From Rhinopomastus cyanomelas (lineage: Eukaryota > Chordata > Aves > Bucerotiformes > Rhinopomastidae), in NCBI GenBank assembly GCA_013400115.1, contig VXBP01002360.1, positions 249,583 through 313,582 of the forward strand: DNA of 64,000 nucleotides. The letters run 5' to 3'. Of the stretch, positions 22,486-33,758 are shown piece after piece. Below the pieces are notes generated by a model. It was not told the DNA's origin, ran no database searches, and saw only the letters and a list, made by a program, of their open reading frames with translations. The stretch's first letter is position 1, and each line of letters starts with the position of its first letter. The position numbers and the translations under genes are program-made.

Positions 22486-23767
22486 TCTCTCAACGTAAAC
22501 CTAAGGCAAATACTTCCACAGGACTACACGCCGCACGCTTTAGAGCTAACAGACACCTTCCCTTAGCTCACAAGAGCTCAAATCTTTGGACCCTCAGGAT
22601 TACCATCACCTAACACAACCACCTGAGCCTTCCCTGGCTGCAGGCAGCCTCGTCAGAAGGGGAGCAGAGGCTCTAAGCCTTGTACCACACACCGGTGCTT
22701 CAAGACCCAGCCCTTGCTGCAGCCCCTGTGCACCGTGCTGTGGAAAGGGAGCTTCATCAATGCAATATCTGCTGCTCTGGATGCTCCTCTCCACCAACAT
22801 CACTCCAACGAGCAACCACGCTGGGATGGACAGACAACAGAGACGGACGCCCCTGCCTTCCCTACGGCCGCTGCTCCGGGGCCGCGAGCAGAAGCAGCTC
22901 CGCAGCGTGTCTGGCGCTGGCAGAGCGCTCACGGCTCTGTAACGACGCTGGCTGCATAATCAAGTTCCTTCGTGTCCGTCCCCCACACCGGCAGCCATTT
23001 GGTGCATCAGCGTGCGCTGAACCCCGCCGGCAGGTGTTGTGCTTGGGCTGGAGAGGAGCAAAGGCAGGTTCCTGCAGCACTGGCAGGTGCAGCTTCATCC
23101 TGCTTCAGATCCAAAGGTGGACTTCAGAGTAAATCAGCTTCAACACCTTCCCCGATACCTAGACCTCACACAGACTACACAATCACAGAGCATTGGGGGT
23201 TGGAAGGGACCTCCAAAGATCATCCAGTCCCACCCCCCTGCCACAGCAGGATCCCCTGGATCCAGTCGCACAGGAACGGGTCCAGGAGGGTTTTAATTGC
23301 CTTCAGAGAAGGAGGCTCCACAGCCCCCGGGCACCGGCTATTAGTGCCCTGTTAACGAGGAGATGCCGTTTTCCTATCGGGAGTTTCCACATTGCCGGGA
23401 CAGAGTGTAGCAGGGAGGAGGAGGAGGCAGGCACACTTGGGCTGATTAATTGAATTAACTTCCAGCTTAATTAAAAGACATCTGTAGTACATATTTTATG
23501 ACAGAGCTATAGAACGACGTGCCCCTGGCAAACACGCGGCTACTAGACTGCCTCCGGCCGCCACCGGCAGGGCTCGCTTCTGCAAACAGCCGACGGCGGG
23601 GGGGGACTCACGGAGAGGAAGAAGAGGGGACACCAAGACGGGAGGTGCAAGCCCACGTGTGCCTCTGGCTTCAGGGAGAGAGCTGAAGACTGGGCGGTCG
23701 TTCACTGTGGGACTGACTTTGAACTGTTGCCTTCGCTGTTCCAGCTCCACGAAAGAGCAGAGGCCAT
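22486..23767. other. No gene seen; CpG-rich patches
   Basis: CpG-rich at about 22850-22960 and 23510-23610, with a CR1 between (23183-23335). A TTAATTGAATTAACTT stretch lies near 23445. No splice or coding signal tied to them is clear. Confidence 0.5.
23183..23335 (-). mobile_element. CR1 3' end
   Basis: Complemented GAGCATTGGGGGTTGGAAGG to the CACAGCCCC box. Confidence 0.92.
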
Positions 23768-24062
23768 AGGATCACAGAAGGATTTGGGTTGGAAGGGACC
23801 TCAGATCATCCAGTTCCAAGCCTCTGCCGTGGGCCAGTGACACTTCCCACTAGACCAGGTTGCCCAGATGCCCATCCAGCCTGGCCTTGAATACCTCCAG
23901 GGATGGAGCAGCCACAGCCTTCACCGGGCAACCTGTTCCAGCATCTCACTGTCCTCACTGTAAAGAATTTCCTCCTGATATCTAATGGAAATCTACTGTC
24001 TTGGAGCTTGAAGCCATTTGCCCTCATCTTATCACTACAAACTCTTGTAAAAAGAGTTCTAC
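23768..24062 (-). mobile_element. CR1 fragment, older subfamily
   Basis: Complemented TTTGGGTTGGAAGGGACC to the CTTATCACTAC box. Contains ATACCTCCAGGGATGGAGC. Confidence 0.88.
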
Positions 24063-24187
24063 AAATCTTCTAAAAGATCCCTAGTTCTACTGTGAGGTGG
24101 GTTCACGCCCACGATGTCCACCCCAGTACCACACGCACACTGAGGCCAAACTGTTTTGTCATCCATGTTATCTTCTGGGCCACAGGG

Positions 24188-24362
24188 AAGTCAGACATGG
24201 GAACAGGCTGCCCAAGGAGGGCGTTGACTCCCCATCTCTGGGTGTATGTAGAAGTCGTGGTGCTCAAAGATCTGGTCTAGTGGTGACCGTGGTAGAGAAG
24301 GGTTATCAGTTGGGCTTGATGGTCTCCAGTGTCTTTTCCAACCTGAATTATTGTTATGATTG
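24188..24362 (+). mobile_element. CR1-like 3' end, old
   Basis: Sense; GGGAACAGGCTGCCCAAGG, GGTCTCCAGTGTCTTTTCC and a TTATTGTTATGATT tail. Diverged. Confidence 0.7.
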
Positions 24363-24544
24363 ACATTAGCATCCTCCCCATACGAATGTGTCTGGATGTT
24401 GGGAAACCACTTCCCCTCCCAGCTCTGTCCTCTGGGGAACATTTTTGTTGTCTTCCCAGCAGCTGGATGCAGGCTAGAAAAGGAAACTGGAAAAGAAGCC
24501 ATGGTGGTTGTATAGATGCCTAGAGCCTGAAGGCACAAAGGAAC

Positions 24545-24745
24545 TGAATGTTCTTGTGTGATTTGGTCTAGGTGATCCTGCTCTGACAGGGGGATTGGGC
24601 TGGATGATCTTTCAAGGTCCCTTCCAATCCCTAATGACTCCATGACTTGGTCCAGGTGATCCTGCTCTGGCAGGGGGATTGGGCTGGATGATCTTTTGAG
24701 GTCCCTTCCAACCCCTAATGATTCCAAGACCTGGTCTAGGTGACC
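24545..24745 (+). mobile_element. Head-to-tail CR1 3'-end multimer, 84-bp period
   Basis: TTGGTC starts at 24563 and 24647, CTGGTC at 24731: two full units and the start of a third. Each full unit runs through GGGGGATTGGGCTGGATGAT to CCCTAATGA. Confidence 0.93.
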
Positions 24746-25132
24746 ACTACCCAGATGACCACAGCACAGGAAGGGCAGCAGGAGCCACACGCACCTTTGC
24801 GGGTGAAGCCGGTGGGACGCGCTCGGCTCAGCCGCCTGTTGTGCAGCGGCGCAGATCACGCTGAACACACAGTCTTACATAACCGAGGGTGTGCGCAGGA
24901 GAGAACGACTCTGGGACACACACAGCTTTAGAGCTGACTGCTAATCCAGAAGGTGGGTGGGCTGCAAGCAGGAGCTCTGCACTAGCAGCAGGATGCTGCT
25001 AATTTCTCTGCTTCTCTCTCCTGTTTGTTCAGCCTCCGCACAAGCCATGGAACCACTTGCTTCCATGGGTAGCTGTGACCCAAGACATCTCCCCTCAGGC
25101 TGTGGGAAGTAAACTCCCCGTTAGGAAAAAAT
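24746..25132. other. No gene seen
   Basis: Mildly CpG-rich at 24785-24865, otherwise nothing recognised. Confidence 0.5.
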
Positions 25133-25530
25133 CACAGATCATTAGGGATTGGGCAGCACCTTCCAGTGCTCTGTCCTCTGTCACCCTCACTGGGAGGAAC
25201 TTCCTTCTGATATTGATGTGGAACCTCCTCTGTTCCAGCTCACAGCCGTTGCCCCTCGTCCTATCACTAGGTGACATTGAGAAGAACCTGGTTCCATCCT
25301 CCTGACACCCACCCTTCACATATTTATAGACATTAATGGGGTCACCTCTCGGTCTCCTCCAAGCTGAAGAGCCCCAGCTCCCTCAGCCTTTCCCCATCAG
25401 GGAGATGCTCCACTTCCTTCATCACCCTCATTGCCCTACACTGGACTCCCTCCAGCAGCATCATGTCCTTCTTGAACTGAGGGGCCCAGAACTGGACCAT
25501 AACCCTCCAGATGCGCTGGTGTCATCCTCA
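25133..25530 (-). mobile_element. CR1 fragment with internal deletion
   Basis: The terminal box ATCATTAGGGATTGG is joined directly to GCAGCACCTTCCAGTGC, skipping about 150 bp, then runs to the AGAACTGGACCATAACCC region of ORF2. Confidence 0.9.
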
Positions 25531-27019
25531 CAGAGGAAAAGACCAGTTATTGCTGTGGCTGAGGGACATCAACACCACGAGGTGTTACGTAAGGTACTAC
25601 AAGCAACGGTTCCAAGTTGGTTTTGTTTAGCAGGGCTCCAGGACCCGAGTGGGATTTTCGGGGGTGATTACAGTTTGCTTAGCTCTGCTCTCTCCAAACA
25701 AGTTAATTATAGCACCAGCTTTATTCATAGCAGAACTAAATGGGTGTCAAAGCTGCTCCAAAAGCCTCTAGAGCTTTCCTTGAGCAAGAAGTTTACCATA
25801 ATCTTGACTTTTCTTGCTGGCAGTGTAGATCATAAGGATCCCCACTGTCACTTCATTACACTGTGGCTCGAAATAGCCCGAAAAAACCAGCCTGCTGGGT
25901 TATTCTTTCCTCAGCGAGCAAGAGGAGTCTTTGCTGCTGGTTTTTATCAGACTACATTTTTTTTTTTCAATTAATAGCCCATCCGCACTGACTTAGTGGC
26001 CACGGCCACCAGGTCAGTTAACCGCTGCATCAGCTCGGACGCCTTTTGGAGCCTTAGGCAGCCCCGGGATGCAGAGGAGCTGTGATGATGCAGCACAGCG
26101 AGGCCACACGTCCTTTGATGCTTTCTCGCAGCTGCTTCTTCCAGGAGATGACAGACACCGAGGAGAGACTCCGCGACGGGAAACGTTTGAACAGAGCTTG
26201 GGAAGAGCGGGGGGGGAAGGGTCTGCGGAGGAGCAGATCGCGGCTGGGCAGCGAGGACCTGCCCGAGCTCGCACAGACGGGTCAGACTTAGACCGAACAC
26301 ACTGTGTGTGCCCGAGGATTTGTTGTTTCAGTCTCTTTGCCTGCCAGAAACGAAAGCAGCACAGGGCTGCTCCGCCAAGCAGCTCCCCGGGACCGCGTGT
26401 GGCTGCTCCCGGCAGCTCCCGCAGCAGGAACCCTGGCTGTCGCTCCGGCCAGTTGATCAAGGGAAAGAGGGCTGCTCGTAGAAACCCCCCAGGAGTAAAG
26501 GGTTCGCCCGGGCTTCGTGCGACCAGGATACACTCAGAGAAGATGCTTTTTGCACCCGACCAGCTTTCCTGAGAGGGACCCCCCCGTGTACACCGCGGCC
26601 GTCTGCGTGGGGCAGGGGTTAATCCCCTCTCTCCTGTCCTGCGCTTCCCCCGTCTTTCATTCCAGGCAGGATTTTAGCTTCCTGAGAGAATTCCCCTCCA
26701 CAAAGTAAATCCTGCCTTTGTCCTTCAGAAGGGGCCATGTCTCTGCCCAGGCAGGATCTTCCTCCACCTAAGCAGCTACGGGAAGCTCCAGCACCAGCAT
26801 CCTCTGTCCTCGCTTTGAAGCCACCAGACCAAGGATAAACACAGCTGGACTGGACACCAAACCAACCATCCCACAGGTGGCACCTCCCTGCTGGAAGGTC
26901 CCATCACCCTGCACCAAGAACCCCATCTAGAAGGGTGGAACTGCTCTCAGGAAGGCTCGTTAAGGTCATGACTATGGCATGGAGGTGGGGAGTCCACAAT
27001 CACACCACAAAAGACATGC
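25531..27019. other. No gene seen; CpG-rich patch 26030-26620
   Basis: A CpG-dense stretch, strongest at 26155-26300. Several overlapping open frames on both strands follow from high GC. None has a domain I recognise. Confidence 0.5.
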
Positions 27020-27170
27020 TGAGCTGCCCAGCTGGTGGTTGAGTCCCCACACCTGGATGAGTTTAAAAGTCACCGAGATGTAGTGATGGGAGATCTGTTT
27101 TAGGGGTAGAGAGATGGGTGGACTCTGTGATCCCAAGGGACTTTTCCAACCTGAATGATTCTGTGATCCA
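27020..27170 (+). mobile_element. CR1 3' end, older subfamily
   Basis: Sense; GTGGTTGAGTCCCCACACC, then CCAACCTGAATGATTCTG. Confidence 0.82.
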
Positions 27171-27811
27171 CACTGCGTGAGGGATTGCTCCCAGGGCACA
27201 GAAAGCCTGTCTCCTAGTAGGTACAAGGAGATGACACCTTGGGGTCATACTGCTGGAACCTATTGCTGCCAAGTGGCCACCACTGCATCAAATGTGATTT
27301 CTACTCTGTCTTTGAGGAAACCTCCCTGAAAGGAGGGACAGTAGCAGCTGCAATCACAGCAGCACTGGAACTAGTCCTGGAAAAGGAGCAGCCAGCGAGG
27401 GAAAAGTCCCAGCGAGAGCCACCAGCAGAGGAACCCCTGTGAAGATGACCGTGGTGGGATTGGACTAGATGAAGATGCATTGCTGTAAGAGTTAAAATAA
27501 TAAAGAACAACACGCAGCCCAACTATCACCTCAAATCCTTTTCTTTGAATTAAAGCAGCTCCTGAGAACCACCTAAGAGCAGTCTAATCTCAGCCTGGAA
27601 GGACAGTGCCCTCTTGTGATAAAAACACCCCGTTATACGGAAGAGTGAAGCTAAACCTCTTGCTTTTCCTTACGCCAATTCCAAGCAGCTACACCAGACA
27701 CCCCAATTCCCAGAGCTCTGGTTTTGAAGTACACTCAGGCAGCTTTGGTCTGATCACACGTGAGGGTAAGCATCTAACAAGCTTGTCTCTTCGTACCTGA
27801 TGCAAATAGCT
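27171..27811. other. No gene seen
   Basis: Unique-looking sequence. Confidence 0.55.
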
Positions 27812-28088
27812 GATCACAGAACCACAGAACGTTAGGGATTGGAAGCGACCTCGAAAGATCATCCAGTCCAATCCCCCTGACACTGCAGGATCACCCAGAT
27901 CAAGTTGCACAGGAACACACCCAGGTGGGTTTTAAGCATCTCCACAACTCCCCCGAACAGCCCCTTCCAGTGCTCCATCACTCTCACCATGAAGAAGGTC
28001 CTTCTGATGTTTATATGGAACCTCCTCTGTTCCAGCTCACACCCATTGCCCCTCATCCTACCACTAGATGACACTGAGAAGAGCAACC
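27812..28088 (-). mobile_element. CR1 fragment
   Basis: Complemented GAACGTTAGGGATTGGAAGC to CTAGATGACACTGAG, with a short deletion near 27942. Confidence 0.92.
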
Positions 28089-28217
28089 AGTGTAGCCCCA
28101 AAATACCCCCACAACCAGAACATGTTCCAGATTTAGTTCCCTGGGAGAAACAAAGGGCTACAGCAAACAGCTGCTGAAATGAAAGAAGATCACTACTCAA
28201 GACAGGCACCTTCAAGT

Positions 28218-28365
28218 ATTCATAGAATCACAGAATCACAGAACATTAGGGATTGGAAGGGACCCCAACAGATCATCTACTCCAATCCCCCTGCCACAGT
28301 AGGATCACTTCACTGGAGAAGTTATGGAATGAGAATCACTCAGGGTTGGGAGGTACCACAAAAGC
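28218..28365 (-). mobile_element. Chimeric CR1 with the same joint as 20222-20345
   Basis: Young CR1 3' end, TCACTGGAGAAG joint near 28309-28320, then AATCACTCAGGGTTGGGAGG of an older CR1. Confidence 0.83.
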
Positions 28366-28444
28366 AAGGGCTCACCACACGGCACCCACAGCACAGCACC
28401 CGTCCTCCTGCCTTCAAACAGTTGTTTTAAACAGATTTAGCTGT

Positions 28445-28615
28445 GAGAACTGGAAGGGCTGCCCAGGGTGGTGGCCGAGTCCCCATCCCTGGATGTGTCG
28501 AAAAGTCGCTTAGCTGTAGCATTGGGGGATCTGCTTTAGGGGTGACTTGTAGAATAGAGTTGATGGTTGGACTCGATGATCCCGAGGGTCTTCTCCCACC
28601 TGAATGACTCTACGA
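28445..28615 (+). mobile_element. CR1 3' end, older subfamily
   Basis: Sense; GGGCTGCCCAGGGTGGTGG, GTTGGACTCGATGATCCC and a TGACTCTACGAC tail. Confidence 0.85.
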
Positions 28616-29187
28616 CAGCAAAGAGCCAGCTCTACCCAAGCTGGTGCTCGTGAGCAGAGCTCACAGAGCTCTCGCGCTCAGTCATCTCTCGTTGAGCGGG
28701 ACGGCTTTCTGCGGGCTGCCTTTCAAACCTCGAGCAGTAATTACGCGGGGGAAGAGCGCATTAGCTGTTGTTTAACACTTGCTAATTGAGTTGCCGATGG
28801 AAATGTTTCTGTTCTCCCCAGAGCAGAAAATTACCAAAGTGAGATCTGCTTCCATTTAACCAGTGTTTCTTAAGTGACTGCAAAGCAGGACCCAGCTCTG
28901 CAGATTTTCCACTCTCCTAGATGTCTGCAGCTGTTTTCCAGCTGAAACAGTTGGGTTGGACATCCGCAGTGTGGAGAGACGAGGACCATGAGCTTTAGCT
29001 GTGCATTTAGTCCTTCCATGAGCATTTGACAGCACCCAAACCGGCCAAAGATCAAGTATCAGCTACTGTCTTCTCACTTAAACAGCATCAAAACCAGGAA
29101 AGAAAGAGTATTTGAAATAAAAATCACATCACCAAGCTCACAGAATGTGCTGCAGGGTGGCCTGACGGCTCTTTATGTTGTCCACTG
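28616..29187. other. No gene seen
   Basis: Unique-looking; a possibly conserved AT/CG-mixed stretch at 28735-28800 (GTAATTACGCGGG, GCTAATTGAG). Confidence 0.45.
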
Positions 29188-29392
29188 GTCATCATTAGGG
29201 ATTGGAAGGGACCTTGAAAGATCATCCAGTCCAATCCCCCTGACACAGCAGGATCACCTAGATCCAGTTGCACAGGAACACATATTTATCCCTTCACATA
29301 TTTATCAACATTAATGAGGTCACCCCTCAATCTCCTCTTCTCCAAGCTCAAGAGACCCAGCTCCCTCAGCCTCTCCTCATCAAGGAGGTGAG
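29188..29392 (-). mobile_element. CR1 fragment with internal deletion
   Basis: About 95 bp of complemented 3' end are joined at about 29282 to the ACATATTTATCAACATTAAT segment that normally lies about 270 bp further in. Confidence 0.9.
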
Positions 29393-30117
29393 AGAGTGAA
29401 AAACATCACAGGTTAAAACACTTCCAAGGCTGCAGTCTCTGCTGTGTTCTTGAATATTTTATTACCTATCACTGCTCCTGCAAAACGCACGGCTGAAGGC
29501 GATATTGATCTCTCCCCCTCCTACCCTGCTGAAGTCCCTCTGTAGAGCAGCTCCATTTGATATTCTCCATCCAACCCCCGCGATCTGCTCTGCCTTGGCA
29601 TATCAAAGTCAACTGAAATCTAGGACACCTTCAGTTCGACATCAATGAGACCAACCCTGAGAAAGCTGAAGGCTGGAAGTTATCACAGAGCTCGGGTCGG
29701 TCTGATGGGTTTGAATTATCTCCTAACAGCTCCTCAGTGAGAGTTGATAGCAAAGGAGATCAATGAAGAACTTCCTTCTAAAAGAAGTTGATTTGAAGGA
29801 GTTAGGTGGGAAGGGAACAGCAGTCAAATCGGAGCCAAGTAGCCCTCCTGGAGAAGTCTCGGAGGTTGCCACCAGATGCTAATAATAACTGTGCAAAATC
29901 AAGTGGTCTTGAAATATTTATAAGCTCTGCTTTGGAAAGCTCAGCTGATGCCTCAGACTTGCTCCAAAGAGCACTTGCAGCTCACACGTAACAGAGCAGA
30001 TGATGTCCCTGCTGTAACATGCAGAGGTAGCGGTGGCCAGCGAGAGCCTCCAGAACGTGACAGAGAAGAATCAAGTCAATGAGGTTTCTTTGCTAATTAG
30101 AGGCTGCACACATGAGG
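29393..30117. other. No gene seen
   Basis: Unique-looking sequence. Confidence 0.55.
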
Positions 30118-30560
30118 ATCTCGAAAGGGACCTCGAAAGATCATCTAGTCCAATCCCCCCGCAGGATCACCTAGACCAAGTCACACAGGAACACGTCCAG
30201 GTGGGTCTTGATGTGGAACCTTCTATGTTCCAGCTCACACCCACTGCCCCTTGTCCTATCACTAGATGACATTGAGCAGAGCCTGGCTCCATCCTCCTGA
30301 CACCCACCCTTTCACATATTCATAGACATTAATGAGGTCACCCCTTAGTCTTCTCCAAGCTCAAGAGACCCAGCTCCCTCAGCCTCTCCTTGTAAAAAAG
30401 GTGCTCCACCCACTCCATCATCCTTGTTGCCCTACACTGGACTCTCTCCAGCAGCTCCACATCCCTCTTGAGCTGAGGGGCCCACAACTGGACACAACAC
30501 TCCAGATGTGGTCTCACCAGGGCAGAAGAACCTCTCTTGATCTGCTAACCACCCCCGTGG
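30118..30560 (-). mobile_element. CR1 fragment with internal deletion
   Basis: 3' end at 30118, a jump at about 30208 (GGTGGGTCTTGATGTGGAACC), then ORF2 to CACCAGGGCAGAAGAACC. Confidence 0.92.
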
Positions 30561-31321
30561 TTGAGATTTATTCAGCCTAACATAGACACCAGCGACACAA
30601 AATGAGATGACGTCACTTCCAACCACCTTATGTTGTTTTTCCACTACATTGTGGATAATTAGACCCTGATATCGGGTGGTTTTTCTGAGTTCAGCTGGGG
30701 TGTTGAGCAATTAGCATCCCCTGCTCCAACCACAGCTCCACCAGCAGCCAGCATCAGCTCCACACGGACAAGCAAAGCTCACTGCCCGTTCTCCTACAGC
30801 AGCAGACCGAGCAGCACGCAGACCATTCTCAGACGGTTAAGCGTCGCCCCGAGCGGTTCTGTGGGAACTGCAGCTCTGAATAATTTGAATTAAAAATTAA
30901 TGTCTCATTATTCCTGCCAGAGAGACAGCAGGAAACTTCTGCCAGCCCGTCTTTCTCCCCTGGAACTGCTCCGCAGTAGACTCCCAATGTTTGCAAACCC
31001 ACCCGTCTTTAGGAGACCGCGCGAGCACTGGTTTAAGTGCCGGAGGCAGGATGCTCACAGATGCTCTGGACCAAGCCGGGGCTGTTTTCCAACAGAGGCT
31101 GTCACCATCAGCTTCCCACATGCACACAACATGCCAGGAACATCCCTCACACGGGGCCACAGATGCTTTCTGCCCCAAAGAGGCAGCGCGTTCGCTTCTG
31201 CTCCCAGAGGTTCTCGAGCAGCCGGGTGGTCGTGCCCCTGCTCGTGTTTCTTGGATGAAATCAGTGGGGAAGAGGAACAGAAGTGCCCTGATGAGGCTGA
31301 GCAGAACCTGCAGAAACTCCA
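30561..31321. other. No gene seen
   Basis: Unique-looking; open frames on both strands at 30900-31380 have no recognisable domain. Confidence 0.5.
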
Positions 31322-31545
31322 CCAGCAGGGTGAAGGGTGGGTGTCAGGAGGATGGAGCCAGGCTCTGCTCAGGGGCACCTAGAGATAGGACAAGGGGCAG
31401 TGGGTGTGAGCTGCAACAGAGGAGGTTCCACATCAATATCAGAAGGTACTTCTTCACCATGAAGGTGACAGAGCCCTGGAAGGGGCTGCCCAGGGTGGTT
31501 GTGGAGTCTCCTTCTCTGGAAACATTTAAAACCCACCTGGATATA
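31322..31545 (+). mobile_element. CR1 fragment whose 3' end is missing
   Basis: Sense copy from GTGAAGGGTGGGTGTCAGG to AACCCACCTGGATA, then abruptly meets a CR1 3' end in the other orientation. Confidence 0.92.
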
Positions 31546-31632
31546 GAATCATAGAATTATTAGGGATTGGAAGAGACCTCAAAAGATCATCCAGTCCAAT
31601 CCCCCTGCCACAGCAGGATCACCTTGAACTAG
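31546..31632 (-). mobile_element. CR1 3' end, inverted against the preceding fragment
   Basis: Complemented terminal 85 bp (AATTATTAGGGATTGGAAGA to CAGGATCACC). It contains just the part that 31322-31545 lacks. Confidence 0.92.
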
Positions 31633-32811
31633 TCTGGGGTTCTACATGTTGACACAAGAGAAACTGCTTCCCACCTCCTAACTGCCTTCACACTGCTCTT
31701 CTGGGATGTGCTGGGCGACACACAGGATGAGAGGCTGAGCATCCTCACCCATTAAATGAGCTACAGTTTGGCTGTTGATGAGGAAAATCAAAACCATTTA
31801 AGCAGCGCTACACGTTTTCATCGATTCCGTTTCACATCCTGCTCTCCTCCGTGAAAGCCAGCGACGCCTTTTATTGCCTCCAATTCCACTCCTTTCTCAC
31901 AGCTTTTACTACCAGATATTTAAGAGGCCATTTCTACTCCTTTCTGCAAATGTCACTAAACAAAAGAAACCCTGCTTGTGTTCCAGTTACGCGCAGAACC
32001 AGCACAGAGTGTCTCATCGCTCTCCGTTTTGAAGCACAGCACCAGGACTACCTTCAGATCAGCAGATCTGGGATTCGTATTGGTGACACAACTGAAGTCC
32101 ATCACCTCATTCATCACCTCCTCCTTCCACATCCTTTAAAATCTGAGCTCACTACAGCTGGTGAATCACAGTATGTGAACCACAGAACATTAGGGATTGG
32201 GAGGACCTCAAAAGATCATCCAGTCCAATCCCCCCATCACAGCAGGATCTCCTAGACCAAGTCGCACAGGAACACGTCCAGGCAGGTTTTAAACTTCTCC
32301 AGAGAAGACTCCACAGCCCCCGTGGGCAGCCCCTTCCAGAGCTCTGTCACCCTCACAGTGGAGGAGTTTTCATTAGTGTCGTTAATGATCACTCTCCAGG
32401 TGAGGTACCGCTGTCTTTACTTCCCCTGACTAGCCCCGTGTGTGAGCACTCAACAACAAACCCCTTCAAGCCACAGCGTCCAGCATCGCCGCCAGCACCA
32501 GGACAAAAAGCCTCCCTCCTCGTTCTATTAACTTTTCGCTGTGCGCCTCATCATTTCTTCTTCACACTTATTACCCGGTGGAGGGAGCTGGATTCTATTT
32601 AAGGCTCTGGAAAAGGTCACAGACAAAAGGGAGCTCCAGCCTCTGTTTGCTGTTTTAAAACAGAACCACCAGGCTCGTGTCAATATTTGCTCTGACTTAC
32701 AGCAGATTCATTTTGGTCATCTGAGCAGCAACTCGTGGTGGGCAGGATGAAGGAAGAGGTACTGAGAAGTTATTGATCCTGAGGAAGGATGTGGAATGAC
32801 CAGAGGAGACT
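31633..32811. other. No gene seen; contains one CR1 (32172-32370)
   Basis: Unique-looking sequence on both sides of the CR1. Confidence 0.55.
32172..32370 (-). mobile_element. CR1 3' end
   Basis: Complemented GAACATTAGGGATTGGGAGG to the GTCACCCTCACAGTGG box. Confidence 0.93.
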
Positions 32812-33236
32812 ATGGGGAAGGGATTGGAGGGAAAGTCAGATGAGGAGAGGCTGAGGGAGCTGGGGGTGTTCAGCCTGGAGATTAGGAGACTCGGGGGGGA
32901 CCTCCTCACTCTCTCCAACTCCCTGCAGGGAGGGTGTAGTCAGGTGAGGGTTGGGCTCTTCTCTCATGCAACCAACACCAGGACAAGAGGGAAGGACCTG
33001 AAGCTACCAGGGGAGGGTTAGGTTGGATGTTAGGAAGCCCTTCCTCATGGAAGGGTGATCAGAGCCTGGACTGGACTGCCCAGGGCAGTGGTGGAGTCCC
33101 CATCCCTGGAGGTGCTGAAGGACAGACTGGCTGTGGCCCTTAGTGCCCTGGGCTGGCTAATTGTGATGTTAGGTCCTGGGCTGGGCTGGGTGATCTTAGA
33201 GATATTTGTCCAGCCTCAGTAATTCTGTGGTTCTAT
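32812..33236 (+). mobile_element. CR1 fragment, older subfamily
   Basis: Sense (GATGAGGAGAGGCTGAGGG to TTCTGTGGTTCTATG). Same subfamily as the intronic copies at 42455, 44193, 59750 and 63797 (GGCCCTTAGTGCCCTGG). Confidence 0.9.
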
Positions 33237-33758
33237 GTTGGGTTGGGTGTTTTTCCCAGCTGAATTCTGAGACATTTAGGGTTGGGTTGTTCCTGTGGAG
33301 AGACTCAGCTACCCCCACACCAGAAAGAGAAATGACATCTCTTGTTCCTCGTGTCCAGAGACATTAAATGAGTAAATCAGAGAAGGCAAGTTAAAAGAAG
33401 CAACAGTGGAGTAGCTGAAGCAGAAGGCACAGTGACCAACAGCTACAACAGAGCACTTCAGCAAGAACCTGACACGGGCACCGCAGTGACGCAGGGTTCG
33501 GTCAGCTGGCTGATTGCTTTTGGTGGGGAGAGTGAAAACACTGTGAGAGGAATTTTGGCTGCAGCATCACAACTGGCTTTGATTCACAGGCAGTCAGGCA
33601 AACGCTGCTGCTGCTGCTGCTTTCAAGGGACAGTGCCAAGCTGGGATGCTAACAGATAACAAAGGTCAGGATTGGAGCTCTGCTGCCCAGACCCATTTAT
33701 AACCTCTGCTGTGGCCGTTCAGGGAAATGATGCATTTTGTGTTGGGAGAAGTGACTCA
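33237..33758. other. No gene seen
   Basis: Unique-looking sequence with the (GCT)6 microsatellite. Confidence 0.55.
33604..33621. repeat. (GCT)6 microsatellite
   Basis: Six uninterrupted GCT triplets in unique sequence. No gene is seen around it. Confidence 0.9.

Noticed and set aside
21896..22498. 200-codon plus-strand open frame
   Set aside because: Its recognisable middle part is the end of CR1 ORF2 and the rest is a complemented CR1; no independent gene.
24191..24868. 225-codon minus-strand open frame
   Set aside because: It runs through the CR1 3'-end multimer; repeated peptides such as LERSSSPIPL are complemented CR1 3' ends.
25336..25974. 212-codon plus-strand open frame
   Set aside because: It begins in antisense CR1 and continues in unique sequence without a recognisable domain or splice signals.
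26014..26572. Overlapping open frames of 167 and 148 codons on opposite strands
   Set aside because: Long frames on both strands are expected in GC-rich sequence; composition is low-complexity Arg/Pro/Ser and no domain is recognised.
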